Positions 17,865 to 26,012 of a DNA stretch of 64,000 nt are shown one piece after another. A model generated the notes under the pieces. It saw nothing but the letters and a program-made list of their open reading frames with translations, did not search any database and was not told the DNA's origin. The DNA comes from Algoriphagus lacus (GTDB taxonomy: Bacteria; Bacteroidota; Bacteroidia; Cytophagales; Cyclobacteriaceae): positions 124,001-188,000 of the forward strand of contig NZ_QXML01000007.1 of the NCBI RefSeq assembly GCF_003583985.1. The letters are read 5' to 3'. A program made the translations under genes and the position numbers. Numbering within the stretch: position 1 is the first letter of the stretch; the number at the start of each line of letters is the position of its first letter.

Positions 17865-18764
17865 ATGATCAATCAACCCATGAAAGACCTAGCTGACTTT
17901 CCTCATCCGATTTCGGATCTTTTCTCCCAGCCCCAAACTGCCTCCGATTGGGATCAATACCGTATCAGCAAAGAGCAAGTGGAGTTTTTCCACGAAAATG
18001 GATATCTCGCGGACATCAAGCTGTTGAATGAACATCAAATCGAAGTGTTGAAAAAGGCGCTGGACGAAGTGATGGATCCCAAGCATCCGCTTCACCATCT
18101 TTTCCATGAGTTTCACAGCAATGAATCTGCGGATCCTAATACAGTCCTCTTCCACTCTTTGGGCCATTGGCGGATCGCAGAAGCATTTCATGATGTGATA
18201 TGGAACCCCGCTTTTCGGATGGTGGCAAGCCAGCTTCTGGGAGATCGACCAGTCCGTTTTTGGCATGACCAGCTTTTTTGCAAGCCGGCACATCACGGAG
18301 GAGTGGTTGCTTGGCATCAGGACTATTCCTACTGGACCCGTACCATCGAAATGCAGCACCTGACCTGCTGGTGTGGATTGGATGATGCCACAGAGGAAAA
18401 TGGATGCCTTCAATATGTTCCGGGATCCCATCGTTGGGGACTGCTCGATAAACCTGCCCTAGCAGGGGAAATGAACGGGTTGATGGCCATGCTTACCGAA
18501 GAGCAAAAGGCAGAGTTTAAACCCGTTGCAGTACCACTCAAGGCCGGACATGCTGCGTTTCATCATCCCCTTCTGGTGCATGGAAGCTATGCCAATTATT
18601 CACCCAGGTCTCGAAAAGCCTTTGTTTTGAATGTCTTTGCCGACGGGACGGTCTCGGATACCAATGACCCTTTGCTGGAAGGTGTACCTGTGATTCCAAA
18701 GGGTGAAAAAATGGGAGGTAAATTCTTTCCCTTGATTTTTGATCCAGAGAGATTGGAAATTTGA
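17865..18764 (+). CDS. Phytanoyl-CoA dioxygenase (PhyH) family protein
   Basis: A 299-residue cytoplasmic protein from the ATG at 17865 (MINQPMKDL; the ATG at 17880 is an alternative, and the upstream TTG is unlikely). It carries the Fe(II)/2-oxoglutarate facial triad: HxD in VVAWHQDYSYW, the distal His in FHHPLLVHGSYANYSPRSRKAF, and Arg in SRKAF for 2-oxoglutarate. The motif CWCGLDDATEENGCLQYVPGSH is typical of PhyH. The substrate is unknown; members hydroxylate a wide range of small molecules. It is divergent from the Tat oxidoreductase and followed by ThuA and isomerase genes, so it may act in the same catabolic set. Confidence 0.85.
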   Translation: MINQPMKDLADFPHPISDLFSQPQTASDWDQYRISKEQVEFFHENGYLADIKLLNEHQIEVLKKALDEVMDPKHPLHHLFHEFHSNESADPNTVLFHSLGHWRIAEAFHDVIWNPAFRMVASQLLGDRPVRFWHDQLFCKPAHHGGVVAWHQDYSYWTRTIEMQHLTCWCGLDDATEENGCLQYVPGSHRWGLLDKPALAGEMNGLMAMLTEEQKAEFKPVAVPLKAGHAAFHHPLLVHGSYANYSPRSRKAFVLNVFADGTVSDTNDPLLEGVPVIPKGEKMGGKFFPLIFDPERLEI

Positions 18765-18871
18765 AAATTGCCAATCCTCCTCGAAAGTACCTTCCCAAGG
18801 GGAAGTAATCAAAACTTGGTGGTTTTTTAATCGGCGATCGATTTTGTCAAATCGCCTGACTTCTTATTAGC

Positions 18872-18893
18872 TTCGTACTTCGTATTTCGTAAA
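18872..18893. repeat. TTCGTA-type intergenic degenerate repeat
   Basis: Three imperfect tandem units (TTCGTACTTCGTATTTCGTA) lie directly upstream of the DUF808 start. Related TTCG/ACGA-rich strings occur at 38520-38570, 51707-51744 and 54119-54146. Confidence 0.4.
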
Positions 18894-18905
18894 TCTTACT
18901 TCTTA

Positions 18906-19787
18906 ATGGCTTCTGGATTATTTGCCTTGTTGGATGATATCGCTACTCTGATGGATGATGTAGCAGTGATGAGTAAAGTGGCAGCAAAGAAAACTGCGGG
19001 AATTTTGGGAGATGATTTGGCTGTAAATGCCGAAAAGGCCTCTGGGTTTGTTCCTGACCGGGAGCTTCCTGTTTTGTGGGCAATTTCCAAGGGTTCTTTC
19101 GTCAATAAGTTGATCATTTTGCCGGTGGCTTTTTTGCTCAGTGCCTTTGCGCCGTTGGCGGTGACAGTCATTTTGGTTTTGGGTGGACTTTATCTGGCCT
19201 ACGAGGGAGCGGAAAAAGTTCTGGAAATGATCCTACCTCATCACCATCCGCATGAAAAAGTTGATTTGGAGGAAGAAATCACTCCCGAGCAGGTGTTGGC
19301 CCATGAAAAGAAGAAGATCAAGTCAGCAATCACAACTGATTTTATCCTGTCAGTAGAGATTGTGATCATCGCCTTAGGTACTGTAGTGGAGCAACCTCTG
19401 ACCACCCAGATTTTGGTGGTATCCGTTATTGCTTTGCTGGCTACTGTGGGTGTGTATGGATTGGTAGCGTTGATCGTTCGGATGGATGAGTTTGGATTCA
19501 AACTGATCGCACTCAATTCCCAGGACAACACCATTTCGGATAAAATCGGACGCCTGCTTGTGAATGCCTTGCCTGTTCTGATTCGAATCATTGGCTTTGT
19601 CGGTACGATTGCCCTTTTGTTGGTGGCTGGAGGAATCTTTTCGCACAACATTGAATTTTTCCATCATCTGCTGCCTACTTGGCCAGGAATTATCAAAGAG
19701 TTTTTGATTGGACTTGGGGTCGGGATAGTTTGTTTGATTCCAATTCTTATTTTTAAAAAAATCCGGTCAAAATCCGAACCGACATAA
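18906..19787 (+). CDS. DUF808 (YedI-like) inner-membrane protein
   Basis: A 293-residue protein. The N-terminus ASGLFALLDDIATLMDDVAVMSKVAAKKTAGI and the segment DDLAVNAEKASGFVPDRELPVLWAISKGS are diagnostic of DUF808. Several membrane helices follow (about 80-105, 145-200, 215-245, 265-290), with a His/acid-rich cytoplasmic loop (HHHPHEKVDLEEE). The molecular function of the family is not established. It stands alone between the PhyH and ThuA genes, separated by repeat-bearing spacers. Confidence 0.88.
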   Translation: MASGLFALLDDIATLMDDVAVMSKVAAKKTAGILGDDLAVNAEKASGFVPDRELPVLWAISKGSFVNKLIILPVAFLLSAFAPLAVTVILVLGGLYLAYEGAEKVLEMILPHHHPHEKVDLEEEITPEQVLAHEKKKIKSAITTDFILSVEIVIIALGTVVEQPLTTQILVVSVIALLATVGVYGLVALIVRMDEFGFKLIALNSQDNTISDKIGRLLVNALPVLIRIIGFVGTIALLLVAGGIFSHNIEFFHHLLPTWPGIIKEFLIGLGVGIVCLIPILIFKKIRSKSEPT

Positions 19788-19825
19788 TTCTTCGTTGCCT
19801 CTACAATTTTAATCAACCCAAGCCC

Positions 19826-20848
19826 ATGAAATCATCCTTCGTTAAAACCAGACTTTTGTTTCTGTTTCTTTTTGTTGGAATGCAGTTTTTTGCATGTGCC
19901 CAAAATGGCGTGACTTTTCTCCAATACGAAGGAACTTCCGGCCCGGGAAAAGGCAAACACATAGTCCTGGTTGCCGGGGATGACGAATATCGCTCGGAGG
20001 AGTCCATGCCAATGCTGGCAAAAATCCTTTCCAACAGATATGGATTTAAGACTACGGTCCTTTTTCCAATTGAACCTTCCACGGGAAATATTGTCCCTAA
20101 TTACCAAAACAATATTCCCGGTCTTGAGCATCTGGAATCTGCTGACCTGATGATCATGTTGATTCGATTTCGTGAACTTCCCGATGAGCAAAGCAAATAC
20201 ATCGAAAATTTTCTAAAAGCCGGAAAGCCAATCATCGGGCTCCGAACCTCCACCCACGCTTTTGCCTATTCCAAAAACCTGACTTCTCCTTTTGCGAAGT
20301 GGGCGTTTAACAGCAAAACGGAAGGTTGGGAGCGTGGATTTGGGCAGCGGATTTTCGGGGAAACCTGGGTCAATCACCACGGTTATCATGCTAAAGAAGG
20401 AACCCGCGCATTGATCGACGGAGTGAAGCAGATGAACGATCATCCGGTACTTCGTGGAGTGAAGGACATTTGGGGTCCTTCCGATGTCTATGGGATCAAG
20501 AACTTACCCAAAGAAGCGGATGTGTTGGTTTATGGGCAGTCCACAGCAGGAATGGAAGATAAAGCTCCCCTTATGTGGGAAAAGTCTGTGATGCCGATCG
20601 CCTGGACCAAGCCTTATCAAATCGAAGGAGGTAAGCAGGGAATGGCTTTCGCCTCGACTATGGGGGCTTCCCTGGATTTTCAAAGCGCCGACCTCCGAAG
20701 ATTGGTAATCAATGCCTCGTTCTGGTTGATGGGAATGGGAGACATGGTCAAGCCGGATCTAAACGTAGACTATGTGGGCAGCTATCAGCCGACCAATTTT
20801 GGTTTTGATACCTTCCGAAAGGGAATGCGAGTGGCAGATTTCAAATAA
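19826..20848 (+). CDS. ThuA-family exported protein (3-keto-sugar associated)
   Basis: A 340-residue protein with a Sec or lipoprotein signal (LLFLFLFVGMQFFACAQ; Cys in a weak lipobox). The ThuA/glutamine-amidotransferase-like fold follows, with HIVLVAGDDEYRSEESMPMLAKIL, ADLMIMLIRFRELPDEQ, GLRTSTHAF and HPVLRGVKDIWGPSDVYG. ThuA of rhizobia works with the ThuB dehydrogenase in trehalose, maltitol and sucrose use through 3-keto intermediates. Homologues of this exported type are typical of Bacteroidota/Planctomycetota catabolic clusters. It is followed by a TIM-barrel isomerase, with an inverted repeat element between them. Confidence 0.82.
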   Translation: MKSSFVKTRLLFLFLFVGMQFFACAQNGVTFLQYEGTSGPGKGKHIVLVAGDDEYRSEESMPMLAKILSNRYGFKTTVLFPIEPSTGNIVPNYQNNIPGLEHLESADLMIMLIRFRELPDEQSKYIENFLKAGKPIIGLRTSTHAFAYSKNLTSPFAKWAFNSKTEGWERGFGQRIFGETWVNHHGYHAKEGTRALIDGVKQMNDHPVLRGVKDIWGPSDVYGIKNLPKEADVLVYGQSTAGMEDKAPLMWEKSVMPIAWTKPYQIEGGKQGMAFASTMGASLDFQSADLRRLVINASFWLMGMGDMVKPDLNVDYVGSYQPTNFGFDTFRKGMRVADFK

Positions 20849-20853
20849 TTCTG

Positions 20854-20919
20854 GTCAACAGTCTACGGTTCACAGTCCACCGATGCGCGGCTGTGGACCG
20901 TGGTCTGTCGTCCGTTGAC
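20854..20919. repeat. GTCAAC-type inverted repeat element
   Basis: The arms GTCAACAGTCTACGGTTCAC and its neighbour (20854-20882) pair imperfectly with CGGCTGTGGACCGTGGTCTG and following bases (20888-20919, ending CCGTTGAC). The element begins 5 nt after the ThuA stop and ends 12 nt before the isomerase ATG. It belongs to the same family as 16221-16248 and 52998-53053. Confidence 0.7.
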
Positions 20920-20931
20920 AATTTTAAAACG

Positions 20932-21783
20932 ATGAACAAAATAGGATTTAACGTGCTGGCTTGGTCAGCAGAAATATCAGAAGGACTGTTGCCGATTTTG
21001 GACCGATTGAAGTCAGTCGGCTATGATGGAGCGGAATTTTTTGTTGGTGGGACAGATGAAAAAGCCTGTCGACTTGTAGGAGACCACTGCAAAAATATCG
21101 GTCTGGAAGTCACCACAGTGACCGTGATGGGTCCGGATGAAAACCCAATTTCACCGGATGCCAAAGTTCGGGAAAAGTCCATTGAAAAACTTAAATGGAT
21201 ACTCGACCGGGCTGCTGACCTGAATTCTCAGGTGCTGTGTGGACCTTTTCATTCAGCTTTTGCAACTTTCGCTTCCCGTGCACCCATTGAGGAAGAATAC
21301 AATTGGTCTGCAGAAGTTCTTAATGAAGTGGGCGATTATGGCCAAAAACTAGGAATTCTTTTAACTCCCGAGGCACTCAACAGATTTGAATGCTATCTAG
21401 CAAACACTATGGAGCAGTTGGATTACCTGCTTGCCAAAGTCAATCATCCGAATGTGCAGGCGATGTTTGATACCCACCATGCGAATATGGAGGAGAAAAA
21501 ACTGGGATCGGCCATCGAGTTGATTGCGCCTCGACTGGGGCATTTCCACATTTCAGAAAACGACCGTGGTACTCCCGGTTCGGGCCATGTCAACTTTGAC
21601 GAAACCTTTGCAGCGCTGAAAAAAGTAGGCTACTCTGGTTGGCTTACTATCGAGGGCTTTACCCGCAATGATCCCGCCTTTGCTAATTCCATCGGCGTGT
21701 GGAGGGAGTTTTCAGCGCCTTGGGACATGGCTGAAAATGGCTATAAACTAATCAGGGAGATGGGGGAGAAGTACGGGTTGTAG
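20932..21783 (+). CDS. Sugar phosphate isomerase/epimerase (xylose-isomerase-like TIM barrel)
   Basis: A 283-residue cytoplasmic protein from the ATG at 20932 (MNKIGFNVLAWSAEIS); an extension to 20893 would translate the repeat element and is rejected. It has the AP-endonuclease-2 TIM-barrel layout, with metal-binding acids and histidines in LTPEALNRFE, QAMFDTHHANMEE, GHFHISENDRGTPGSG and WLTIEGF. This is the pattern of D-psicose/tagatose 3-epimerase-like enzymes. Relatives also act as 3-keto-sugar isomerases or lyases. Its position after ThuA supports a role in sugar oxidation products, but the substrate is unknown. Confidence 0.85.
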   Translation: MNKIGFNVLAWSAEISEGLLPILDRLKSVGYDGAEFFVGGTDEKACRLVGDHCKNIGLEVTTVTVMGPDENPISPDAKVREKSIEKLKWILDRAADLNSQVLCGPFHSAFATFASRAPIEEEYNWSAEVLNEVGDYGQKLGILLTPEALNRFECYLANTMEQLDYLLAKVNHPNVQAMFDTHHANMEEKKLGSAIELIAPRLGHFHISENDRGTPGSGHVNFDETFAALKKVGYSGWLTIEGFTRNDPAFANSIGVWREFSAPWDMAENGYKLIREMGEKYGL

Positions 21784-21933
21784 TTGTTTTTTGAGTGTAT
21801 AGGCCTGCAATAGCCCGGGAAGTGTACCAAATAGTTGATTGGAAAACTTTCAATCCTTTGTCAATTTTAAAGTGGGTGAAGATCCTTGAAAATCGGAACT
21901 TAATTGCTGAGGATTGACCCTTTGTTATTTCCC

Positions 21934-22368
21934 CTAATCCTCCGGAATCGCCATGGTGTGATTTCCCAGAAGTTTCCACTCACCATTTACCCGTGCATAG
22001 GTCCGCATGAAGTGATAGGTGGTAGGACTGGGTCCACGATCCACCACAGTATAGCCGCTGACCACACCCGTTTGTCCTAAGATCACCACTTGTTGATCTC
22101 GGGGAGTCCGGTTTCGGGTATCATCGGCTTGCCCGCCCCGAATCCGTTTAGCCCGGACAATTACCGCCTCTTTTCCGTCGATCAGTCCGGCATGGTTGTG
22201 CACCCAGATAAAATCGGCTGCCACGAGATTTTCCAAAAATTCCACATTGGATTCCAGCAGGGCTTTTTCCCAGCCTTGGTCCACTTGGAGAAGTTGCTCC
22301 TCTGGGCTTTGGGCAAAAGAAACCGTCTGAAGTATAGTGAGGCAGGAGAGAAGGAATAAGACTTTCAT
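21934..22368 (-). CDS. Exported SnoaL/NTF2-like (DUF4440-type) protein
   Basis: A 144-residue protein with a signal peptide (VLFLLSCLTILQTVSFAQ) and a cone-shaped NTF2-like domain: LLQVDQGWEKALLESNVEFLENLVAADFIWVH, DGKEAVIVRAKRI and the final strand FMRTYARVNGEWKLLGNH. No enzymatic residues can be assigned. It starts 31 nt after the MFS stop on the same strand, so it is probably the second gene of that transcript. Confidence 0.8.
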   Translation of the reverse strand: MKVLFLLSCLTILQTVSFAQSPEEQLLQVDQGWEKALLESNVEFLENLVAADFIWVHNHAGLIDGKEAVIVRAKRIRGGQADDTRNRTPRDQQVVILGQTGVVSGYTVVDRGPSPTTYHFMRTYARVNGEWKLLGNHTMAIPED

Positions 22369-22399
22369 AGGAGGTGTTTCTAATATGGAGTAAAAAATG

Positions 22400-23572
22400 T
22401 CAAGTTGTTTTCTGGACAGCCACTTTTTGGTTCATCTGTCGAGTCATCCCGAAAATCAAGATGAGGAATACTCCCAAAAAAACCAAAAGAAAGCCCTGTC
22501 CGGTGAAAGTCGCAATTTTCCCAAAGAGAAAAGGCATCAGGGTAATGCCTACGTAAGCACTTGCCATCTGCATGCCCATGATGGATTGGGAGTGCTTTTC
22601 ACCAAAATTGACAGGGGTCTCATGCAGGAGGCTGGGGAAAATCGGCGCGCAACCCAAGCCGATCAGAAGAAACCCCGGAATGATCGTGGCCGAAAATGGC
22701 AGGAAAAGTAACAGCAGTCCCAAGCCGATGACTCCCTGTCCCAGAAAAACCAATTGCCGGTTGGAAAAGTGGGCCGTCAAGAATCCGGATAAAAACCTTC
22801 CTAGTGTAATTCCCAGGAAATACAGGGAAGTAAGCCTTGCGGCCTCGTCTGTATCAAATCCTCTTTCAAAAACCAGGTAACTCGCTCCCCACAAGCCAAA
22901 GGTCGCCTCTATCGTGCAGTAACAAAAAAATACGACCAATGCCTGCTTGAGTCCGGGTAGGGTGAGCAACAGGTCAAACAAAGAGGGAGAAGCTGCTTCA
23001 GAGGTATGTGTTTCCGATTGCTTTCCTTTGGTCCAGAGCGGCAGGGAAAGAAGCAAGACCAACACCAGACTCAACTGAATCCATGCCACAGTATGATAGC
23101 CGTTCGACCAGGGATCCCCTTTTGCCAAATAGCCCGCCATGATCATGGGCCCGATAGCCGCACCCACTCCCCAAAAGCTGTGAAGCCAGTTCATGTGACG
23201 GGCCTCATAATGCAGTGCCACGTAATTGTTGAGTGCGGCATCCACACTCCCTGCGCCGAGTCCGAGGGGAATAGCCAAGAAGCAGAGGTAGATGAACTCG
23301 CCGGAAAGAGAAAAGCCCATCAAAGCCAAAGCCGTCATCAGCACGCTGAAAGTAGTCACTGCGGCTACGCCGAAACTTTGTATCACTCTGCCGCTGAACA
23401 AACTGGAAACCACCGTGCCGGCAGCTACTATCATGGAAATAATACCCGCATAGTCCATTGGGACACCCAAGTTGCCAAACATGGCCGGCCAGGCAGAGCC
23501 TAAAAGTGAGTCAGGAAGGCCTAGACTGATAAAGGTCAAGTAGATAATCAGGAGGAGAATTCGCTTTTTCAA
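22400..23572 (-). CDS. MFS transporter (fucose-permease/YbjJ-like branch)
   Basis: A 390-residue protein with about 12 transmembrane helices. The opening (KKRILLLIIYLTFISLGLPDSLLGSAWPAMFGNLG) and IPLGLGAGSVDAALNNYVALHY plus NWLHSFWGVGAAIGP match the FucP/YbjJ-type branch of MFS. The substrate is not determinable. It is divergent from the sulfatase gene across 146 bp and upstream of the NTF2-like gene. Confidence 0.82.
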   Translation of the reverse strand: MKKRILLLIIYLTFISLGLPDSLLGSAWPAMFGNLGVPMDYAGIISMIVAAGTVVSSLFSGRVIQSFGVAAVTTFSVLMTALALMGFSLSGEFIYLCFLAIPLGLGAGSVDAALNNYVALHYEARHMNWLHSFWGVGAAIGPMIMAGYLAKGDPWSNGYHTVAWIQLSLVLVLLLSLPLWTKGKQSETHTSEAASPSLFDLLLTLPGLKQALVVFFCYCTIEATFGLWGASYLVFERGFDTDEAARLTSLYFLGITLGRFLSGFLTAHFSNRQLVFLGQGVIGLGLLLLFLPFSATIIPGFLLIGLGCAPIFPSLLHETPVNFGEKHSQSIMGMQMASAYVGITLMPFLFGKIATFTGQGFLLVFLGVFLILIFGMTRQMNQKVAVQKTT

Positions 23573-23718
23573 AATATAGGGAATGCTAAAAGAAGGGTTG
23601 GATTTCAGGTTTGAATAAAATTAGAAAAGATGAGATTTTATCCAAGGATTTTTTCGGTTTGGGCCTTGGGATCTATTGGGCAGGATAGTTTTCTGGAAAA
23701 GTGTTTTTCCTTTGAAAA

Positions 23719-25116
23719 ATGTTGAATTTCAAACGGATGAAAAACCTCTCAATTCTTTTCCTGTTTCTTGGACTCTGTTTCCAGGCACATGCCCAGGACA
23801 AACGTCCCAACATCATCTTTATCTTAACGGATGATCAGCGGTGGGATGCTTTGGGATTTGCAGGGAACCCGATCATTCAGACTCCCGAGATGGACCGGTT
23901 GGCTGCAGAAGGCAGGTATTTCGAAAATGCCTTTGTCACCACGCCGATCTGTGCTGCCAGCCGGGCTAGTCTCCTGACCGGATTGTATGAGCGGACACAC
24001 GGCTACACCTTTGGGCAGGGCGCTATAAAGCAGCCCTTCATGGACCAGTCTTATCCTGTTGAACTGAAAAAAGCTGGCTATTACACCGGTTTCTTTGGGA
24101 AGTTTGGGGTGAATTATCCGGGTTTTTCGGAGCTATTCGATCAGGGGGAAGACTACGACCGCAATGGGAAATTCAATGACCGAAGGGGTTATTTTTTCAA
24201 AACCATCGGAAAAGACACGGTCCATCTCAGTCGCTACACCGGGCAGCAGGCGATCGATTTTATCCATAATGCTCCAAAAGAAAAGCCCTTCATGCTTTCC
24301 CTGAGCTTTAGTGCTCCGCATGCACATGACCCTGCGCCTTTGCAGTATTTCTGGTCGCCTGAGTACGATACGATGTACCAAAATGTGACAATCCCTGATC
24401 CGATTATGGCTTCAGAGGCTGAGTTTTTGGCACAACCGGAGTATGTCCGAAAAGGAGAAAACCGTACCCGCTGGTACTGGCGGTTTGATACTCCGGAAAA
24501 ATACCAGCATAGCGTCAAGGGCTACTACCGCATGATTTCGGAAGTGGATGCGGAAATCGGCAAAATTCGAAAGGCCTTGGAAGAAAGTGGTCAGGCGGAA
24601 AACACCGTCATCATTCTGATGGGGGACAATGGGTACTTTCTCGGAGAGCGCCAACTCGCGGGAAAGTGGCTGATGTACGAGCCTTCCATACGGGTTCCAC
24701 TGATGGTTTTTGACCCAAGGGAAAAAGGAGGAAAGCGGGTTAGTAATTTTGCACTGAATATCGATGTGCCGGCAACGATTCTGGACTTGGCAGGAGCAAA
24801 AGCTCCGAAGACCTGGCAGGGAATCCCTCTGACCTCTGCCCAGCTTTCCCGCCGAAAGGAATTCCTGGCCGAGCACCTGTGGCAGACTCCGATAATTGCA
24901 CCCAGTGAGGCCATCCGTACCGAGCGATGGAAATATTTTCGATACATCAATGATCCCGGCCACGAGGAATTGTATGACCTGAGCGTGGATCCGCTGGAAA
25001 AGAACAATCTGGCTTCTGATCCTTCCTATTCAAAAGTACTTACACAGCTCCGTTCCAAGCTGGAAAGACAGACCGCGGATTACCTAATCGATAAAATGAA
25101 GCTGGAGAAGAATTAA
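23719..25116 (+). CDS. Type I sulfatase, exported
   Basis: A 465-residue protein with a signal peptide (KNLSILFLFLGLCFQAHAQ); the ATG at 23737 is an alternative start. The N-terminal metal site is IIFILTDDQRWD. The formylglycine motif is Cys78 in PICAASRASLLTG (C-x-A-x-R type). The second metal site is ILMGDNGYFLGE and the substrate Lys region is ERQLAGKWLMYEPSIRVPL. The C-terminal ERWKYFRY and EELYDLSVDPLEKNNLA are typical. It is an S1-type sulfatase acting in the periplasm on a sulfated glycan or small ester. The Cys requires a maturase (anSME or FGE) not found here. A near-match promoter (TTG-N17-TAGTTTTC) lies at 23666-23693. Confidence 0.92.
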   Translation: MLNFKRMKNLSILFLFLGLCFQAHAQDKRPNIIFILTDDQRWDALGFAGNPIIQTPEMDRLAAEGRYFENAFVTTPICAASRASLLTGLYERTHGYTFGQGAIKQPFMDQSYPVELKKAGYYTGFFGKFGVNYPGFSELFDQGEDYDRNGKFNDRRGYFFKTIGKDTVHLSRYTGQQAIDFIHNAPKEKPFMLSLSFSAPHAHDPAPLQYFWSPEYDTMYQNVTIPDPIMASEAEFLAQPEYVRKGENRTRWYWRFDTPEKYQHSVKGYYRMISEVDAEIGKIRKALEESGQAENTVIILMGDNGYFLGERQLAGKWLMYEPSIRVPLMVFDPREKGGKRVSNFALNIDVPATILDLAGAKAPKTWQGIPLTSAQLSRRKEFLAEHLWQTPIIAPSEAIRTERWKYFRYINDPGHEELYDLSVDPLEKNNLASDPSYSKVLTQLRSKLERQTADYLIDKMKLEKN

Positions 25117-25168
25117 GAACGGAAAAAAATGCGGGGACCCAGTATCTTGGGTTTCAAATTCAGACTTT

Positions 25169-25909
25169 ATGAAATCCCGGCTTTATCCAATCCTCCTGAT
25201 CCTGTTTTTTGCCAATCAGTCCCTTTTTGCCCAGACCGCCCAGCCACTTTACCAATCAGAATCGCTTCAGATCGAGCAGGTCAGTCCCAATACTTTTGTT
25301 CATGTCAGCTACCTGAGTACTCAGGATTTTGGGAAAGTCCCTTGCAATGGAATGATTGTCGTGAATGGGGACGAAGCAGTGGTTTTCGATACTCCCACCG
25401 ATGACGAGGCCAGTAGGGAATTGATCAATTGGTTGGAAACTGAGCGTAAGGTCAAGGTAAAAGCAGTGCTTGCCACCCATTTTCACAATGACTGTCTTGG
25501 AGGATTAAATGAGTTTCACACTCAGGGTGTGCCTTCCTTCGGCTCCTCCCAAACCCAAATTTTGGCAAAAGCTGCAGGAGGTCCCGTGCCGCAGAATGGA
25601 TTTGAAGGGCAGCTGGTCTTAAAGGCGGGAGGATTGGATGTGGTGATCCGCTTTCTGGGAGAAGGCCACACCCGGGACAATGTCGTGGCTTATGTGCCGT
25701 CCGATCAGGTATTGTTTGGAGGCTGTCTGATCAAGGAAGTTGGAGCAACGATGGGCTTTTTGGGCGATGCCAATACGGGGGCTTGGTCCGAGACGGTGTC
25801 ACAGGTAAAAACGACCTTCCCCGAAGTGCAGACCGTCATTCCGGGTCATGGCAAAATTGGGAATGGGGGATTGCTGGATTATACGATCCGGTTGTTTGAA
25901 GGGAAATAG
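25169..25909 (+). CDS. Subclass B1 metallo-beta-lactamase
   Basis: A 246-residue protein with a signal peptide (RLYPILLILFFANQSLFAQ) and all six B1 zinc ligands: His104, His106 and Asp108 (THFHNDCLGG), His167 (GEGHTRDN), Cys186 (FGGCLIKE) and His227 (IPGHG). Lys189 is at the position of the conserved B1 Lys224. Such enzymes hydrolyse penicillins, cephalosporins and carbapenems in the periplasm. The Asn that usually follows (LGN/IGN near 233) appears to be Phe (MGFLGDAN), which may alter activity. It lies 52 nt after the sulfatase, possibly co-transcribed. Chromosomal B1 enzymes are common in Bacteroidota. Confidence 0.9.
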   Translation: MKSRLYPILLILFFANQSLFAQTAQPLYQSESLQIEQVSPNTFVHVSYLSTQDFGKVPCNGMIVVNGDEAVVFDTPTDDEASRELINWLETERKVKVKAVLATHFHNDCLGGLNEFHTQGVPSFGSSQTQILAKAAGGPVPQNGFEGQLVLKAGGLDVVIRFLGEGHTRDNVVAYVPSDQVLFGGCLIKEVGATMGFLGDANTGAWSETVSQVKTTFPEVQTVIPGHGKIGNGGLLDYTIRLFEGK

Positions 25910-26012
25910 GATTCCGAAATGACAAGCCCAGCTCCAACTCGGGACATTGGGTCTTTGAACCGGAGATCGATTTTACAAAAATCACAAAGATGCCTTTCAG
26001 AGGAATTTCTTA

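Noticed and set aside
18791..18805. CTTCCC-AAG-GGGAAG hairpin after the PhyH gene as terminator
   Set aside because: Six-bp stem with no T-tract on either strand.
20893..20931. N-terminal extension of the isomerase into the GTCAAC repeat
   Set aside because: The codons are repeat sequence; the ATG at 20932 matches family N-termini.
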